This document shows positions 1-5,757 of a stretch of DNA of 7,912 bases, one piece after another. Position 1 is the stretch's first letter. The number at the start of each line of letters is the position of its first letter. Source of the stretch: JBEHYA01 sp048498415 (GTDB lineage: Bacteria; Pseudomonadota; Alphaproteobacteria; UBA9219; RGZA01); contig JBEHYA010000088.1 of NCBI GenBank assembly GCA_048498415.1, positions 1 to 7,912 on the forward strand. The letters are read 5' to 3'. The notes beneath the pieces are model-generated. The model did not search any database. It was given only the letters and a program-made list of their open reading frames with translations, and was not told the origin of the DNA. The translations under genes and the position numbers were made by a program.

Positions 1-51
1 GATATGCTGTGTATCGCGCGGGCAGGAACCCCACGCGATACACAGCATATC
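1..51. repeat. Perfect 18-bp inverted repeat at window start
   Basis: Bases 1-18 (GATATGCTGTGTATCGCG) are the exact reverse complement of 34-51, separated by 15 bases. It lies within an open frame, begins at the very first base, and is not followed by a T-run. It could be a genuine cruciform or hairpin, or a fold-back artefact at the end of an assembled contig. Confidence 0.9.
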
Positions 52-246
52 CAGATTGTTTTCTGGCGTGTGCCGCGCCCGTCCTGCAGCATGCTTTTGG
101 CGCGCTATATCGGCGCCGGCCGCAGCGGTCAGGATGTCACCTGCCTTGAGAACACCGGCGGCGGTATCATGACCAACCCCGCAACGGGCAATCCCAATAC
201 GTTCGCGAATTGCTCGGGCGATATCGTGATCAGCGTGAAGCGCTAA
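1..246 (+). CDS. 3' fragment of a gene, possibly a type IV pilin-like protein
   Basis: The frame is open from base 1 to a TAA at 244-246 and gives 81 residues, so the true start lies outside the window or the start is an internal ATG at 4. I do not recognise it firmly. From about residue 16 the pattern is a beta-strand-like stretch (HIQIVFWRVP), a Cys at 29, a Gly-rich middle with Cys48 and GGG at 53-55, then NCSGDIVISVK at the end with Cys71. A 'VP..xC' segment followed by a late Cys and a final hydrophobic strand is the arrangement seen at the C-terminus of PilS-like type IV pilins, where the two Cys form a disulfide. This is recall of a pattern, not a search. The N-terminal methylation helix that would settle it is not in the window. 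The first 51 bases form a perfect inverted repeat, so residues 1-11 may not be reliable. The gene ends 3 bp from the convergent purA stop. Confidence 0.45.
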   Translation, partial: DMLCIARAGTPRDTQHIQIVFWRVPRPSCSMLLARYIGAGRSGQDVTCLENTGGGIMTNPATGNPNTFANCSGDIVISVKR

Positions 247-249
247 ACC

Positions 250-1542
250 TTAGCCGGCGAACGGATCGCGCATTAAAATCGTATCGTCGCGTTCCGGGCT
301 GGTGGAAAGCATCATCACCGGCGTCTGCACCAGTTCTTCCACGCGGCGCACATATTTCACCGCTTCCGCCGGCAACTCCGCCCAGCTGCGCGCCCCGCGC
401 GTGGAACCCTGCCAGCCTTTGAAGACTTCAAACACCGGCGTGATACGCGCCTGAATATCCATGCCGGCGGGATAGTAATCGAAATTATCGTTGCCCGCGC
501 GGTAGCCGGTACAGATTTTAATTTCCGGGAACCCATCGAGAATATCGAGTTTCGTGAGCGCCAGCGCATCAATCCCGCCGGTCTTCACCGCTTGCGATAC
601 CATGGCGGCATCGAACCAGCCGCAGCGACGCTTGCGCCCTGTGACCACGCCGAACTCCTTGCCCTTCGCGCCGATCAGCTCGCCCACATCCGTTTTATCT
701 TCGGATGGGAAAGGCCCACTGCCCACGCGCGTGCAATACGCCTTGCAAATGCCCAGCACCGTGCCGATGGCGCGGGGCGATAAACCCGAACCCGACGCCG
801 CGCTGGCCACCACCGTGTTGCTGGAAGTCACAAACGGATAGGTGCCCCAGTCCACATCCAGCATGATGCCCTGCGCGCCTTCAAAGAGAATGCGCTTGCC
901 TTCGCGGTTGGCCTGATCCAGCACGCGCCAGACCGGCGCGGCGTGGCTTAAAATCTGCGGCGCATGCTGCATCAATTGATCGCGCATGTCCGTGGCCGAT
1001 ACTTCTGAAGCGCCATAGGCTTTGAGCAGCGGATTATGGTGCATCAGCATCGCTTCAATCTTGGACAACAACGTCGCCGGCTCGCGCAGATCGCATACGC
1101 GAATGGCGCGGCGGCCCACTTTATCTTCATAGGCCGGGCCAATGCCGCGGCCGGTGGTGCCGATTTTCGCATCGCCCTTCATGGCTTCGCGCGCGCGGTC
1201 TAACAGCCCATGCACCGGCAAAATCAGCGTGGCGTTATCGGCGATGAGAAGATTATCCGGCGTGACCTTCACGCCTTTTTCGGTGATGCGCGTGACTTCC
1301 GCGGCAAATGCCGCCGGGTCAATCACCACGCCGTTACCGATAATGGAAAGTTTGCCGCCGCGCACGATGCCGGAGGGAAGGAGCGAGAGTTTATATTCCA
1401 CCCCGCCAATCACCAGCGTGTGGCCCGCATTATGGCCGCCCTGAAAGCGCACCACCACATCCGCGCGACTTGAGAGCCAGTCGACAACCTTGCCCTTGCC
1501 CTCATCGCCCCACTGGGCACCCACCACCGCTACATTCGCCAT
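250..1542 (-). CDS. purA: Adenylosuccinate synthetase
   Basis: Cytosolic enzyme that joins IMP and aspartate, using GTP, to form adenylosuccinate, the first committed step to AMP. The 430 residues match the usual length (E. coli about 432). Visible motifs in order: the nucleotide-binding loop GDEGKGK at 12-18 with catalytic Asp13; GGHNAGHT at 35-42 with catalytic His41; the IMP-site signature GTTGRGIGPAYEDK at 128-141; EGAQGIMLD at 221-229; TSSN at 239-242; the flexible aspartate-loop region around TGRKRRCGW at 301-309; TKLD at 330-333, a guanine-recognition motif; and STSPERDDT near the end. The ATG at 1542 is well supported: an AGAGG Shine-Dalgarno lies 7 bases upstream and the protein starts in register with the family. 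It lies downstream of hisZ on the same strand, now separated by the GIY-YIG unit. Its end is 3 bp from the convergent gene at 1-246, with no terminator hairpin seen between them. Confidence 0.98.
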   Translation of the reverse strand: MANVAVVGAQWGDEGKGKVVDWLSSRADVVVRFQGGHNAGHTLVIGGVEYKLSLLPSGIVRGGKLSIIGNGVVIDPAAFAAEVTRITEKGVKVTPDNLLIADNATLILPVHGLLDRAREAMKGDAKIGTTGRGIGPAYEDKVGRRAIRVCDLREPATLLSKIEAMLMHHNPLLKAYGASEVSATDMRDQLMQHAPQILSHAAPVWRVLDQANREGKRILFEGAQGIMLDVDWGTYPFVTSSNTVVASAASGSGLSPRAIGTVLGICKAYCTRVGSGPFPSEDKTDVGELIGAKGKEFGVVTGRKRRCGWFDAAMVSQAVKTGGIDALALTKLDILDGFPEIKICTGYRAGNDNFDYYPAGMDIQARITPVFEVFKGWQGSTRGARSWAELPAEAVKYVRRVEELVQTPVMMLSTSPERDDTILMRDPFAG

Positions 1543-1665
1543 TTAAATTCCTCTTTCCGGGAAATTACGGCCCAGTAAACCAAGGCGATGCGCCAAGAGC
1601 AAGCAGCAAATAATGCGGATTTAAAAGCGTTAATCTAATTAGCTGGAGCGAACCCTTCACCCAAA
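1543..1665. other. Spacer between purA and the GIY-YIG unit
   Basis: Together with the left repeat this makes a 158-bp gap without a gene. It contains the purA ribosome binding site and a somewhat AT-rich patch at about 1613-1642. It may hold a purA promoter, which would matter if the inserted unit cuts purA off from hisZ transcription, but I could not find a convincing -35/-10 pair on the minus strand. No hairpin or coding frame stands out. Confidence 0.4.
1550..1554 (-). promoter_or_regulatory. Ribosome binding site of purA
   Basis: On the minus strand this reads AGAGG inside AAAGAGGAA, 7 bases before the purA ATG. It is the clearest Shine-Dalgarno in the window and fixes the purA start. 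Confidence 0.75.
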
Positions 1666-1698
1666 TCAGGCATCCCCGCGCAGGCGGGGATCCAGTTT
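1666..1698 (+). repeat. REP-like palindromic repeat, left copy
   Basis: It contains a hairpin with an 8-bp stem (ATCCCCGC at 1672-1679, GCGGGGAT at 1684-1691) and a four-base loop, GCAG, followed by the tail CCAGTTT that points inward to the nuclease gene. It is the exact reverse complement of 2000-2032. In translation such repeats give strings like HPRAGGDP or WIPACAGM, which I recall as common in proteobacterial genomes. Confidence 0.9.
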
Positions 1699-1700
1699 CC

Positions 1701-1991
1701 TTATATTATCTGTTCACTTAAATCCCGCCAATCACGGTTGTTTTCTTCGATCAATTTCTTCTTCCAGTCACGTCGCCATTTCTTTAACTGGCGTTCACGT
1801 GTGAAGGCTTCATCGTGCGTTGCGTACGCTTCATAATAAATGAGATTTTTTAATTCGTATTTTTTCGAAAAGCCTTCGATCAAACCATTCTGATGTTCGA
1901 AAAGGCGGCGCGGCAAGTTCTGGGTCATGCCAACGTAAATGACGCCGAAGGGTTTGTTGCTAAGAAAATAGACGTAGTATTTTTCGGCCAT
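1701..1991 (-). CDS. Small GIY-YIG domain nuclease (COG2827-like)
   Basis: A single-domain protein of 96 residues related to the UvrC/Slx1 GIY-YIG nucleases, which cut one DNA strand by a metal-dependent mechanism. The first half-motif is VYFL at 7-10 (in place of GIY) and the second is IYVGMT at 18-23. These are followed by the arginines and histidine of LPRRLFEH at 26-33, a GFSKKY segment at 40-45, and the helix TRERQLKKW at 64-72 carrying Glu66, a likely metal ligand. The tail NNRDWRDL is typical of this small family. I chose the ATG at 1991 because MAEKYYVYFL matches the family's usual N-terminus. A frame-open ATG at 2081 would add 30 residues encoded by hisZ and repeat sequence. No clear Shine-Dalgarno precedes 1991, so it may depend on hisZ read-through. 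Cellular role and target are unknown. Codon composition is distinctly AT-richer than its neighbours. Confidence 0.88.
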   Translation of the reverse strand: MAEKYYVYFLSNKPFGVIYVGMTQNLPRRLFEHQNGLIEGFSKKYELKNLIYYEAYATHDEAFTRERQLKKWRRDWKKKLIEENNRDWRDLSEQII

Positions 1992-1999
1992 AAGAAACC

Positions 2000-2032
2000 A
2001 AACTGGATCCCCGCCTGCGCGGGGATGCCTGA
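2000..2032 (-). repeat. REP-like palindromic repeat, right copy
   Basis: Exact inverted copy of 1666-1698. The stem is ATCCCCGC/GCGGGGAT with a GCAG loop, read on the minus strand. Two more tail bases (1998-1999) make the tail ATCCAGTTTGG, which is also found at 4445-4455. It lies between the hisZ stop and the nuclease start, so it is probably transcribed as a hairpin in the hisZ mRNA. Confidence 0.9.
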
Positions 2033-2037
2033 GAGTA

Positions 2038-3153
2038 TCAGTCGCCTGTATCGATCTTCCCATCCTTCCAATACCCATCACACCCCTGGCTGCGCGCGGC
2101 TTCCGCAGTTACATCACCATAGGCGGGGAGCAGTACGTAGCCCTGCGCGTGCAGCTTGGCGGCTTCTGCCGGCGGGGTGTGGAAGGAAACTAACAACCGT
2201 TTTGCCGGTTGCTTTGCAGGCCGCACCTGCATCAGGGCTTCGCTGTAAAACGTCATGCCGGTCGCGGGCTCGCCAGCGGCCGTGCGGTAGCGCCCGCCGC
2301 GGCCCAGTTCCACCTGCTTTTCGCGCGCAAAAAAACTGAAACTCAAACCCGTCTGATATTCAAAGTACCGCGATTCCACTAAATCAACTGTCAGGCGCGC
2401 GGCATAAGGCTTCAGAAGTTCCAGCACGGCTTTCAATCGCGTCTCTTCCGTCTTGGCGGACGCCGGCAATTTCAATTTCGCCAGTAACGCCAGCGCCGAT
2501 GCGCTGTCATGCGGCGCTTGCAGCAAGTCTTTTAATACCGCGCCAATCGCCGACCCCTGCGTCGCCTGTTCCAGCGCGCCAATATCTTTGCGGTCTAACG
2601 CATGGCGAATAGCCGCCACCGCTTTTTCATCCAGCTTGGCATCGGCTAACAACGCCGTCACCAGCGTGGGCAAACTAATGTCCACCACCGCATCGGTAAT
2701 GCCGGCGGCTTCCAGCGCTTCAAAGCCAAGGCAGATCGCCTCCGCATCGCTTTCCGGCGCCAGACTTCCGATCAACTCCAGCCCGATCTGTTTTTTCTGC
2801 CGCGCAGGCTCGCGTTCCGAAGCTGCCGCGCGCAGCACATCCCCCGCATACGATAACCGCAGCGGGCGCGGGGATGAACCCAAACGCGTGGCCGCAATCC
2901 GCCCCAGCTGCAGCGTGTGATCGGTGCGCAGGCCCAGCATCCGGTGGCTCACAATATCCATCACGCGAAACGTGGTGCCGCTCATCGCAGCGCCGGGGCC
3001 CGCCAATAAACTTTCCTCGAACTCCGCCAGCGGCGGTGCCACGCGCGTGTACCCCCATTTGGCGAAATGCGCCATCAGCGTCTCGGTAACTTCTGCGGCG
3101 CTTTCGGCATCGGGCGCCAGAACGTCATAAAAACCGGAGGGAAGCAGCGACAT
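2038..3153 (-). CDS. hisZ: ATP phosphoribosyltransferase regulatory subunit
   Basis: Histidyl-tRNA-synthetase-like protein without synthetase activity. It assembles with a short-form HisG and is needed for its activity and histidine feedback at the first step of histidine synthesis. The 371 residues are usual for HisZ. It opens with LLPSGFYDVLAPDA, as in the family. Class II synthetase-like segments follow: RTDHTLQLGRIAATR at 76-90, the motif-2-like RPLRLSYAGDVLR at 96-108, and RQKKQIGLELIGS at 118-130. The later part carries YFEYQTGLSFSFFA and ELGRGGRY, then a C-terminal domain ending GKIDTGD. An anticodon-binding domain typical of HisRS is not evident, which favours HisZ over HisS. The ATG at 3153 has only a weak ribosome site and lies just inside the divergent spacer with hemB. 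The partner hisG is not in the window. purA lies downstream, now interrupted by the GIY-YIG unit. Confidence 0.93.
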   Translation of the reverse strand: MSLLPSGFYDVLAPDAESAAEVTETLMAHFAKWGYTRVAPPLAEFEESLLAGPGAAMSGTTFRVMDIVSHRMLGLRTDHTLQLGRIAATRLGSSPRPLRLSYAGDVLRAAASEREPARQKKQIGLELIGSLAPESDAEAICLGFEALEAAGITDAVVDISLPTLVTALLADAKLDEKAVAAIRHALDRKDIGALEQATQGSAIGAVLKDLLQAPHDSASALALLAKLKLPASAKTEETRLKAVLELLKPYAARLTVDLVESRYFEYQTGLSFSFFAREKQVELGRGGRYRTAAGEPATGMTFYSEALMQVRPAKQPAKRLLVSFHTPPAEAAKLHAQGYVLLPAYGDVTAEAARSQGCDGYWKDGKIDTGD

Positions 3154-3160
3154 GGATGGG

Positions 3161-3287
3161 TTTCTTGGTTTCTGGGTTGCGAGGTTTCTAAGGTTTTATG
3201 GGTCTCTTTTTAACAGCCTAGAACATATAACAGGAATAGCCTAAAACCTAGCAACTCAGAAACCCCGCAACTCAGAAACTTAAGAAA
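3161..3287. repeat. Long imperfect inverted repeat between hisZ and hemB
   Basis: The left arm 3161-3198 aligns with the reverse complement of the right arm 3242-3287. About 26 of 30 bases match over the outer part, and after an 8-base insertion in the right arm the inner end AGGTTTTA matches again. The loop is 43 bases. The arms are built from a degenerate unit near GTTTCTGAGTTGC. The right arm has two exact copies of GCAACTCAGAAAC, at 3251-3263 and 3267-3279, with a 16-base period. The right arm runs to the first base of the hemB ATG. Confidence 0.75.
3226..3231 (+). promoter_or_regulatory. Candidate -10 element for hemB
   Basis: TATAAC differs from the sigma-70 consensus at one base and lies in the loop of the inverted repeat. 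A start of transcription near 3238 would give a leader of about 50 bases that carries the whole right arm. No good -35 is seen 16-18 bases upstream (TCTCTT or similar), so this is weak. Confidence 0.3.
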
Positions 3288-4363
3288 TGAACAAGCCCGC
3301 GCTCCGTCCCTATAGCCCCGAAACGCCAAACGCGCCCACCGCGCTGATGCCGGCCAAAACCCCGCCGCAGGCGACGACCCCCGGCTATCCCGGCACGCGT
3401 TTACGCCGCACGCGGCAAAGCCCCTGGATCCGCAACCTCGTTGCCGAAAACGCACTCAGCGTGAACGACTTGATCTGGACGGGCTTTGTGGTCGATGGCG
3501 TCAAACGCCGTGATCAAATTTCATCTATGCCCGGCGTCGCGCGTTTATCCATCGATGAACTGGTGGCCGAAGCGCAGGAAGTTGCAAGCCTTGGCATCAA
3601 CGCCATGGCGATCTTCCCCTGCCTCGAGCAATCCGAAAAAGACGAACGCGGCACGCAGGCTTTGGATGCCGACAATTTAATCTGCCGCGCCGTACGCGCG
3701 CTTAAAGACAGCTGCCCGCAGGTTGGCATTATCTGCGACGTGGCGCTCGACCCGTTCACCAGCCACGCGCATGACGGTTTGCTCCACGATGGCCGCATTC
3801 TCAACGACGAGACCATCGACGTGCTGTGCCAGCAGGCCCTTATCCAAGCCCGCGCCGGCTGCGATGTAATTGCGCCCTCCGATATGATGGATGGCAGAAT
3901 CGGCGCCATTCGCCGCTATCTCGATCAACACGGCTTTGAAAATGTGATGATCATGGCCTATGCCGCCAAATACGCCAGCGGCTTCTACGGGCCCTTCCGC
4001 GACGCGCTTAACAACAAGGGCCTTTTGAAGGGCGATAAAAAAACCTATCAGATGGATCCCGCCAATACCGATGAAGCATTGCGCGAAGTCGCATTAGATA
4101 TCGCGGAAGGCGCCGATATGGTGATGGTCAAACCCGGCCTGCCGTATTTGGATATTCTCGCGCGCGTGAAACAGGAATTCGCCATGCCGACCTTCGCCTA
4201 TCAAGTTTCGGGAGAATACGCCATGATGCGCGCCGCCGCCGACCATGGCTGGGTAGATGGCAACCGCGTGATGATGGAATCGCTGCTCTGCTTCAAACGC
4301 GCCGGCGCCGACGGCATCCTCACCTACGCCGCCAAAGACGTGGCCAAACTGCTCAAAGCCTAA
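3287..4363 (+). CDS. hemB: Delta-aminolevulinic acid dehydratase (porphobilinogen synthase)
   Basis: Cytosolic enzyme condensing two 5-aminolevulinate molecules to porphobilinogen, the common precursor of heme and other tetrapyrroles. It has 358 residues. The two active-site lysines are visible: Lys228 in AAKYASGFYGPFRDA and the Schiff-base Lys282 in MVMVKPGLPYLD. At 151-164 the metal region reads DVALDPFTSHAHDG. The cysteines that bind catalytic zinc in the E. coli type are replaced by Asp and Ala, so this is the zinc-independent, probably Mg-dependent, Pseudomonas-like type (family knowledge). The start is uncertain: ATG 3287 gives a Pro-rich 30-residue leader before the conserved YPGTRLRRTR, and ATG 3347 would remove 20 residues. 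Neither has a clear Shine-Dalgarno. I kept 3287 because N-terminal arms are normal here and the upstream spacer ends there. It is transcribed divergently from hisZ. Confidence 0.97.
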   Translation: MNKPALRPYSPETPNAPTALMPAKTPPQATTPGYPGTRLRRTRQSPWIRNLVAENALSVNDLIWTGFVVDGVKRRDQISSMPGVARLSIDELVAEAQEVASLGINAMAIFPCLEQSEKDERGTQALDADNLICRAVRALKDSCPQVGIICDVALDPFTSHAHDGLLHDGRILNDETIDVLCQQALIQARAGCDVIAPSDMMDGRIGAIRRYLDQHGFENVMIMAYAAKYASGFYGPFRDALNNKGLLKGDKKTYQMDPANTDEALREVALDIAEGADMVMVKPGLPYLDILARVKQEFAMPTFAYQVSGEYAMMRAAADHGWVDGNRVMMESLLCFKRAGADGILTYAAKDVAKLLKA

Positions 4364-4374
4364 CGCTTATGTAC

Positions 4375-4394
4375 GCTCCGTTGAAAAACGGGGC
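4375..4394 (+). terminator. Weak hairpin after hemB
   Basis: GCTCCGTT and AACGGGGC pair over 8 bp with one G-T wobble around a GAAA loop, beginning 12 bases after the hemB stop. No T-run follows, so it is a poor intrinsic terminator. It may protect the 3' end or end transcription together with the hairpins further on. Confidence 0.3.
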
Positions 4395-4426
4395 CCATCA
4401 ATCCGTTCAACGAGATCGATACGAAC

Positions 4427-4493
4427 ATACCAGCGAAAGCTGGTATCCAGTTTGGCTGCGGATAGAAAACGGGGTACCGGCTTTCGCCGGTAC
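4427..4493. repeat. Inverted doublet of REP-like hairpins in the hemB convergent spacer
   Basis: Two hairpins face each other. Copy one (+), at 4427-4446, has stem ATACCAGC/GCTGGTAT, loop GAAA and tail ATCCAGTTTGG (from 4445). Copy two (-), at 4474-4493, has stem GTACCGGC/GCCGGTAC, loop GAAA and a tail like CCCCGTTTTC. Over 29 aligned bases the copies match at 22, and the four stem differences are two compensating pairs. Only about 9 bases separate the two tails. Architecture and tail match the repeats that flank the GIY-YIG gene. Lying between convergent genes, the doublet could also act as a two-way transcription barrier. Confidence 0.8.
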
Positions 4494-4522
4494 GTACATA
4501 ATACTTCGGCCCGCACTACTTT

Positions 4523-5746
4523 TTAGGCGCGAAGCTGAATTGCCGGGCCATACGCCCGCGCCTGCTGCGGCTGGGCGGGCTGCGGCTGCGTGACCGGCGC
4601 CGGATTCAAATCTTCGAACAGCTTCAGGTCGCTGTCGTCGCCCAGCACTTTCCACTTGGCGAGCGCCATCGCCGCGGCGCGGCTCTGGCCTAGGCCGCGG
4701 CTGCAATATCCGGCGCTCACATTAAAATCGCCGAAACGGCCCACGATGGGGTGGCGGTTTTCCGTCATCGCCATCGGCTTGAAGTCAATCGCCATGGATT
4801 CAATCTGCTTGTCATCCATCCACGGCAGCAGTTCGCGCACCTTGGCCGCCAGATTTTTCCGCAGCTTGTCCACATTGCTTAAATCTTCCGTCTCGCCAAA
4901 GCCGATGGTAAGCAGCCTGTTGTTATCCACGCCGCCCCACACCATCTTCGCGCCGTCCGCAACGTCGGCGCAGAAACCCATCGGCGTGCCGCCGGGGTTA
5001 AAACGTTTATACTGTTCATCGGTCAGCTGAATGTGCCCCGCCATGGTGTACAGCGCTTCCTGCTTCGGCACGCCTTTGAATTCGTTCAGGCCGAGGCCCA
5101 TTGCCAGATCCGGCGGCGTATGCGTTGTAAAGGTGCCGCGGTTTGTCACCACGCGGTAAGCGCCGTTCTGGTGGATCACGCTTTCGACGCGCACGCCTTC
5201 TTGCACGGTCACGCCCTTCAGCTGCATGTTCGTGATCATGCGCTGCTCAAGCTCGGGCACATTCATCAGGCCGATTTCAGGCGTGGCAATCGCATGCGCC
5301 AGGCCGGTAAACTGCACGCGCTGGGCATCTTTTACGCTTGTGAATTCCTGCTTGGCGTAATTGAACGTATCAACCAGCCATTGCGCGACGCCTTCGACCG
5401 CTTCCTGCGTCGTCTCAATCAGCTGATAACCGCGCGACGCCTTTTTCACGCCCAGCTGGTCCGCGCGTTCATATACGCGCTCCACGCCCTTTTTAATGAG
5501 CTTATTGAGTTCGAAACGGCGCGGGTCCTGATCGTCTTCCTCAAAGCCGTCCAGCCCCAGCACCAGATTGGTGTTCGCCTGGCTGGAGGCGTTGATCTGA
5601 TCCGCCAGCACCAGAATTTTCATGGGCCGGCCCTCTGCCGTGCTCAGTTGCAGATATTCATCCGCCAGCTGAATGCCGGCTACGCCGCCGCCCACGACGA
5701 TTGCATCGTACACATCCTGCGTATTCGCGGCGTGTGGGTTGGCCAT
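4523..5746 (-). CDS. FAD-dependent oxidoreductase, DAO family
   Basis: A 407-residue flavoprotein with the fold of D-amino-acid oxidases and related amine dehydrogenases. The Rossmann FAD motif is near the N-terminus, YDAIVVGGGVAGIQLADEY at 13-31, with Gly19, Gly21 and Gly24. The strand MKILVLAD at 42-49 ends the dinucleotide fold. The C-terminal FAD-contact part has the usual signature: TENRHPIVGRF at 328-338, then a strand and SRGLGQSRAAAMALAKW at 349-365. There is no signal peptide and no membrane segment, so it is probably cytoplasmic. The last 25 or so residues are Pro- and Gln-rich and probably disordered. The substrate cannot be read from sequence; an amine or amino acid is the family's usual kind. 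The ATG at 5746 follows a GGGA sequence and lies 11 bp after the stop of the 466-residue gene, so the two are probably cotranscribed and translationally linked. Confidence 0.85.
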   Translation of the reverse strand: MANPHAANTQDVYDAIVVGGGVAGIQLADEYLQLSTAEGRPMKILVLADQINASSQANTNLVLGLDGFEEDDQDPRRFELNKLIKKGVERVYERADQLGVKKASRGYQLIETTQEAVEGVAQWLVDTFNYAKQEFTSVKDAQRVQFTGLAHAIATPEIGLMNVPELEQRMITNMQLKGVTVQEGVRVESVIHQNGAYRVVTNRGTFTTHTPPDLAMGLGLNEFKGVPKQEALYTMAGHIQLTDEQYKRFNPGGTPMGFCADVADGAKMVWGGVDNNRLLTIGFGETEDLSNVDKLRKNLAAKVRELLPWMDDKQIESMAIDFKPMAMTENRHPIVGRFGDFNVSAGYCSRGLGQSRAAAMALAKWKVLGDDSDLKLFEDLNPAPVTQPQPAQPQQARAYGPAIQLRA

Positions 5747-5757
5747 GGTTTTTCCCG

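Larger units (their letters stand above)
1666..2032. mobile_element. Repeat-bounded GIY-YIG nuclease unit (367 bp)
   Basis: Two perfect 33-bp inverted repeats (1666-1698 and 2000-2032) enclose a single nuclease gene. The stop codon is 2 bp from the left repeat and the start codon 8 bp from the right repeat, so nothing but gene and repeats is present. The unit sits in the hisZ-purA spacer, its outer edge 5 bp after the hisZ stop. The gene is about 42% GC by hand count, against about 55-60% in its neighbours. No target-site duplication is visible: the left flank ends CAAA and the right begins GAGT. Mobility is inferred from the terminal repeats, base composition and position. No transposase or recombinase is present. 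Confidence 0.5.

Noticed and set aside
1600..1660. Sigma-70 promoter for purA
   Set aside because: TTTGGG or TTGGGT with a 17-base spacer leads to hexamers that match the -10 consensus poorly (CTAATT or TAATTA). TAGATT is better but wrongly spaced.
1666..2032. CRISPR-like or classical insertion sequence reading of the two repeats
   Set aside because: There are only two copies in inverted orientation with a coding gene between them, no spacer array, no transposase and no target duplication. A repeat-bounded nuclease unit fits better.
1992..2081. Longer start for the GIY-YIG gene at 2081
   Set aside because: The extra 30 residues are encoded by the end of hisZ in another frame and by the right repeat (HPRAGGDP string). 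The family's N-terminus fits the ATG at 1991.
3210..3455. 81-residue minus-strand frame over the hisZ-hemB spacer
   Set aside because: It overlaps the hemB 5' end and the repeat-rich spacer, has no ribosome site and no recognisable feature.
3347..4363. Shorter hemB starting at the second ATG
   Set aside because: No ribosome site supports it, and N-terminal arms before the conserved core are normal for this family. It remains possible but is not preferred.
4369..4593. 74-residue plus-strand frame after hemB
   Set aside because: It translates the REP-like doublet (ESWYPVW and VPAFAGT strings) and then antisense of the flavoenzyme, so it is repeat-derived rather than a gene.
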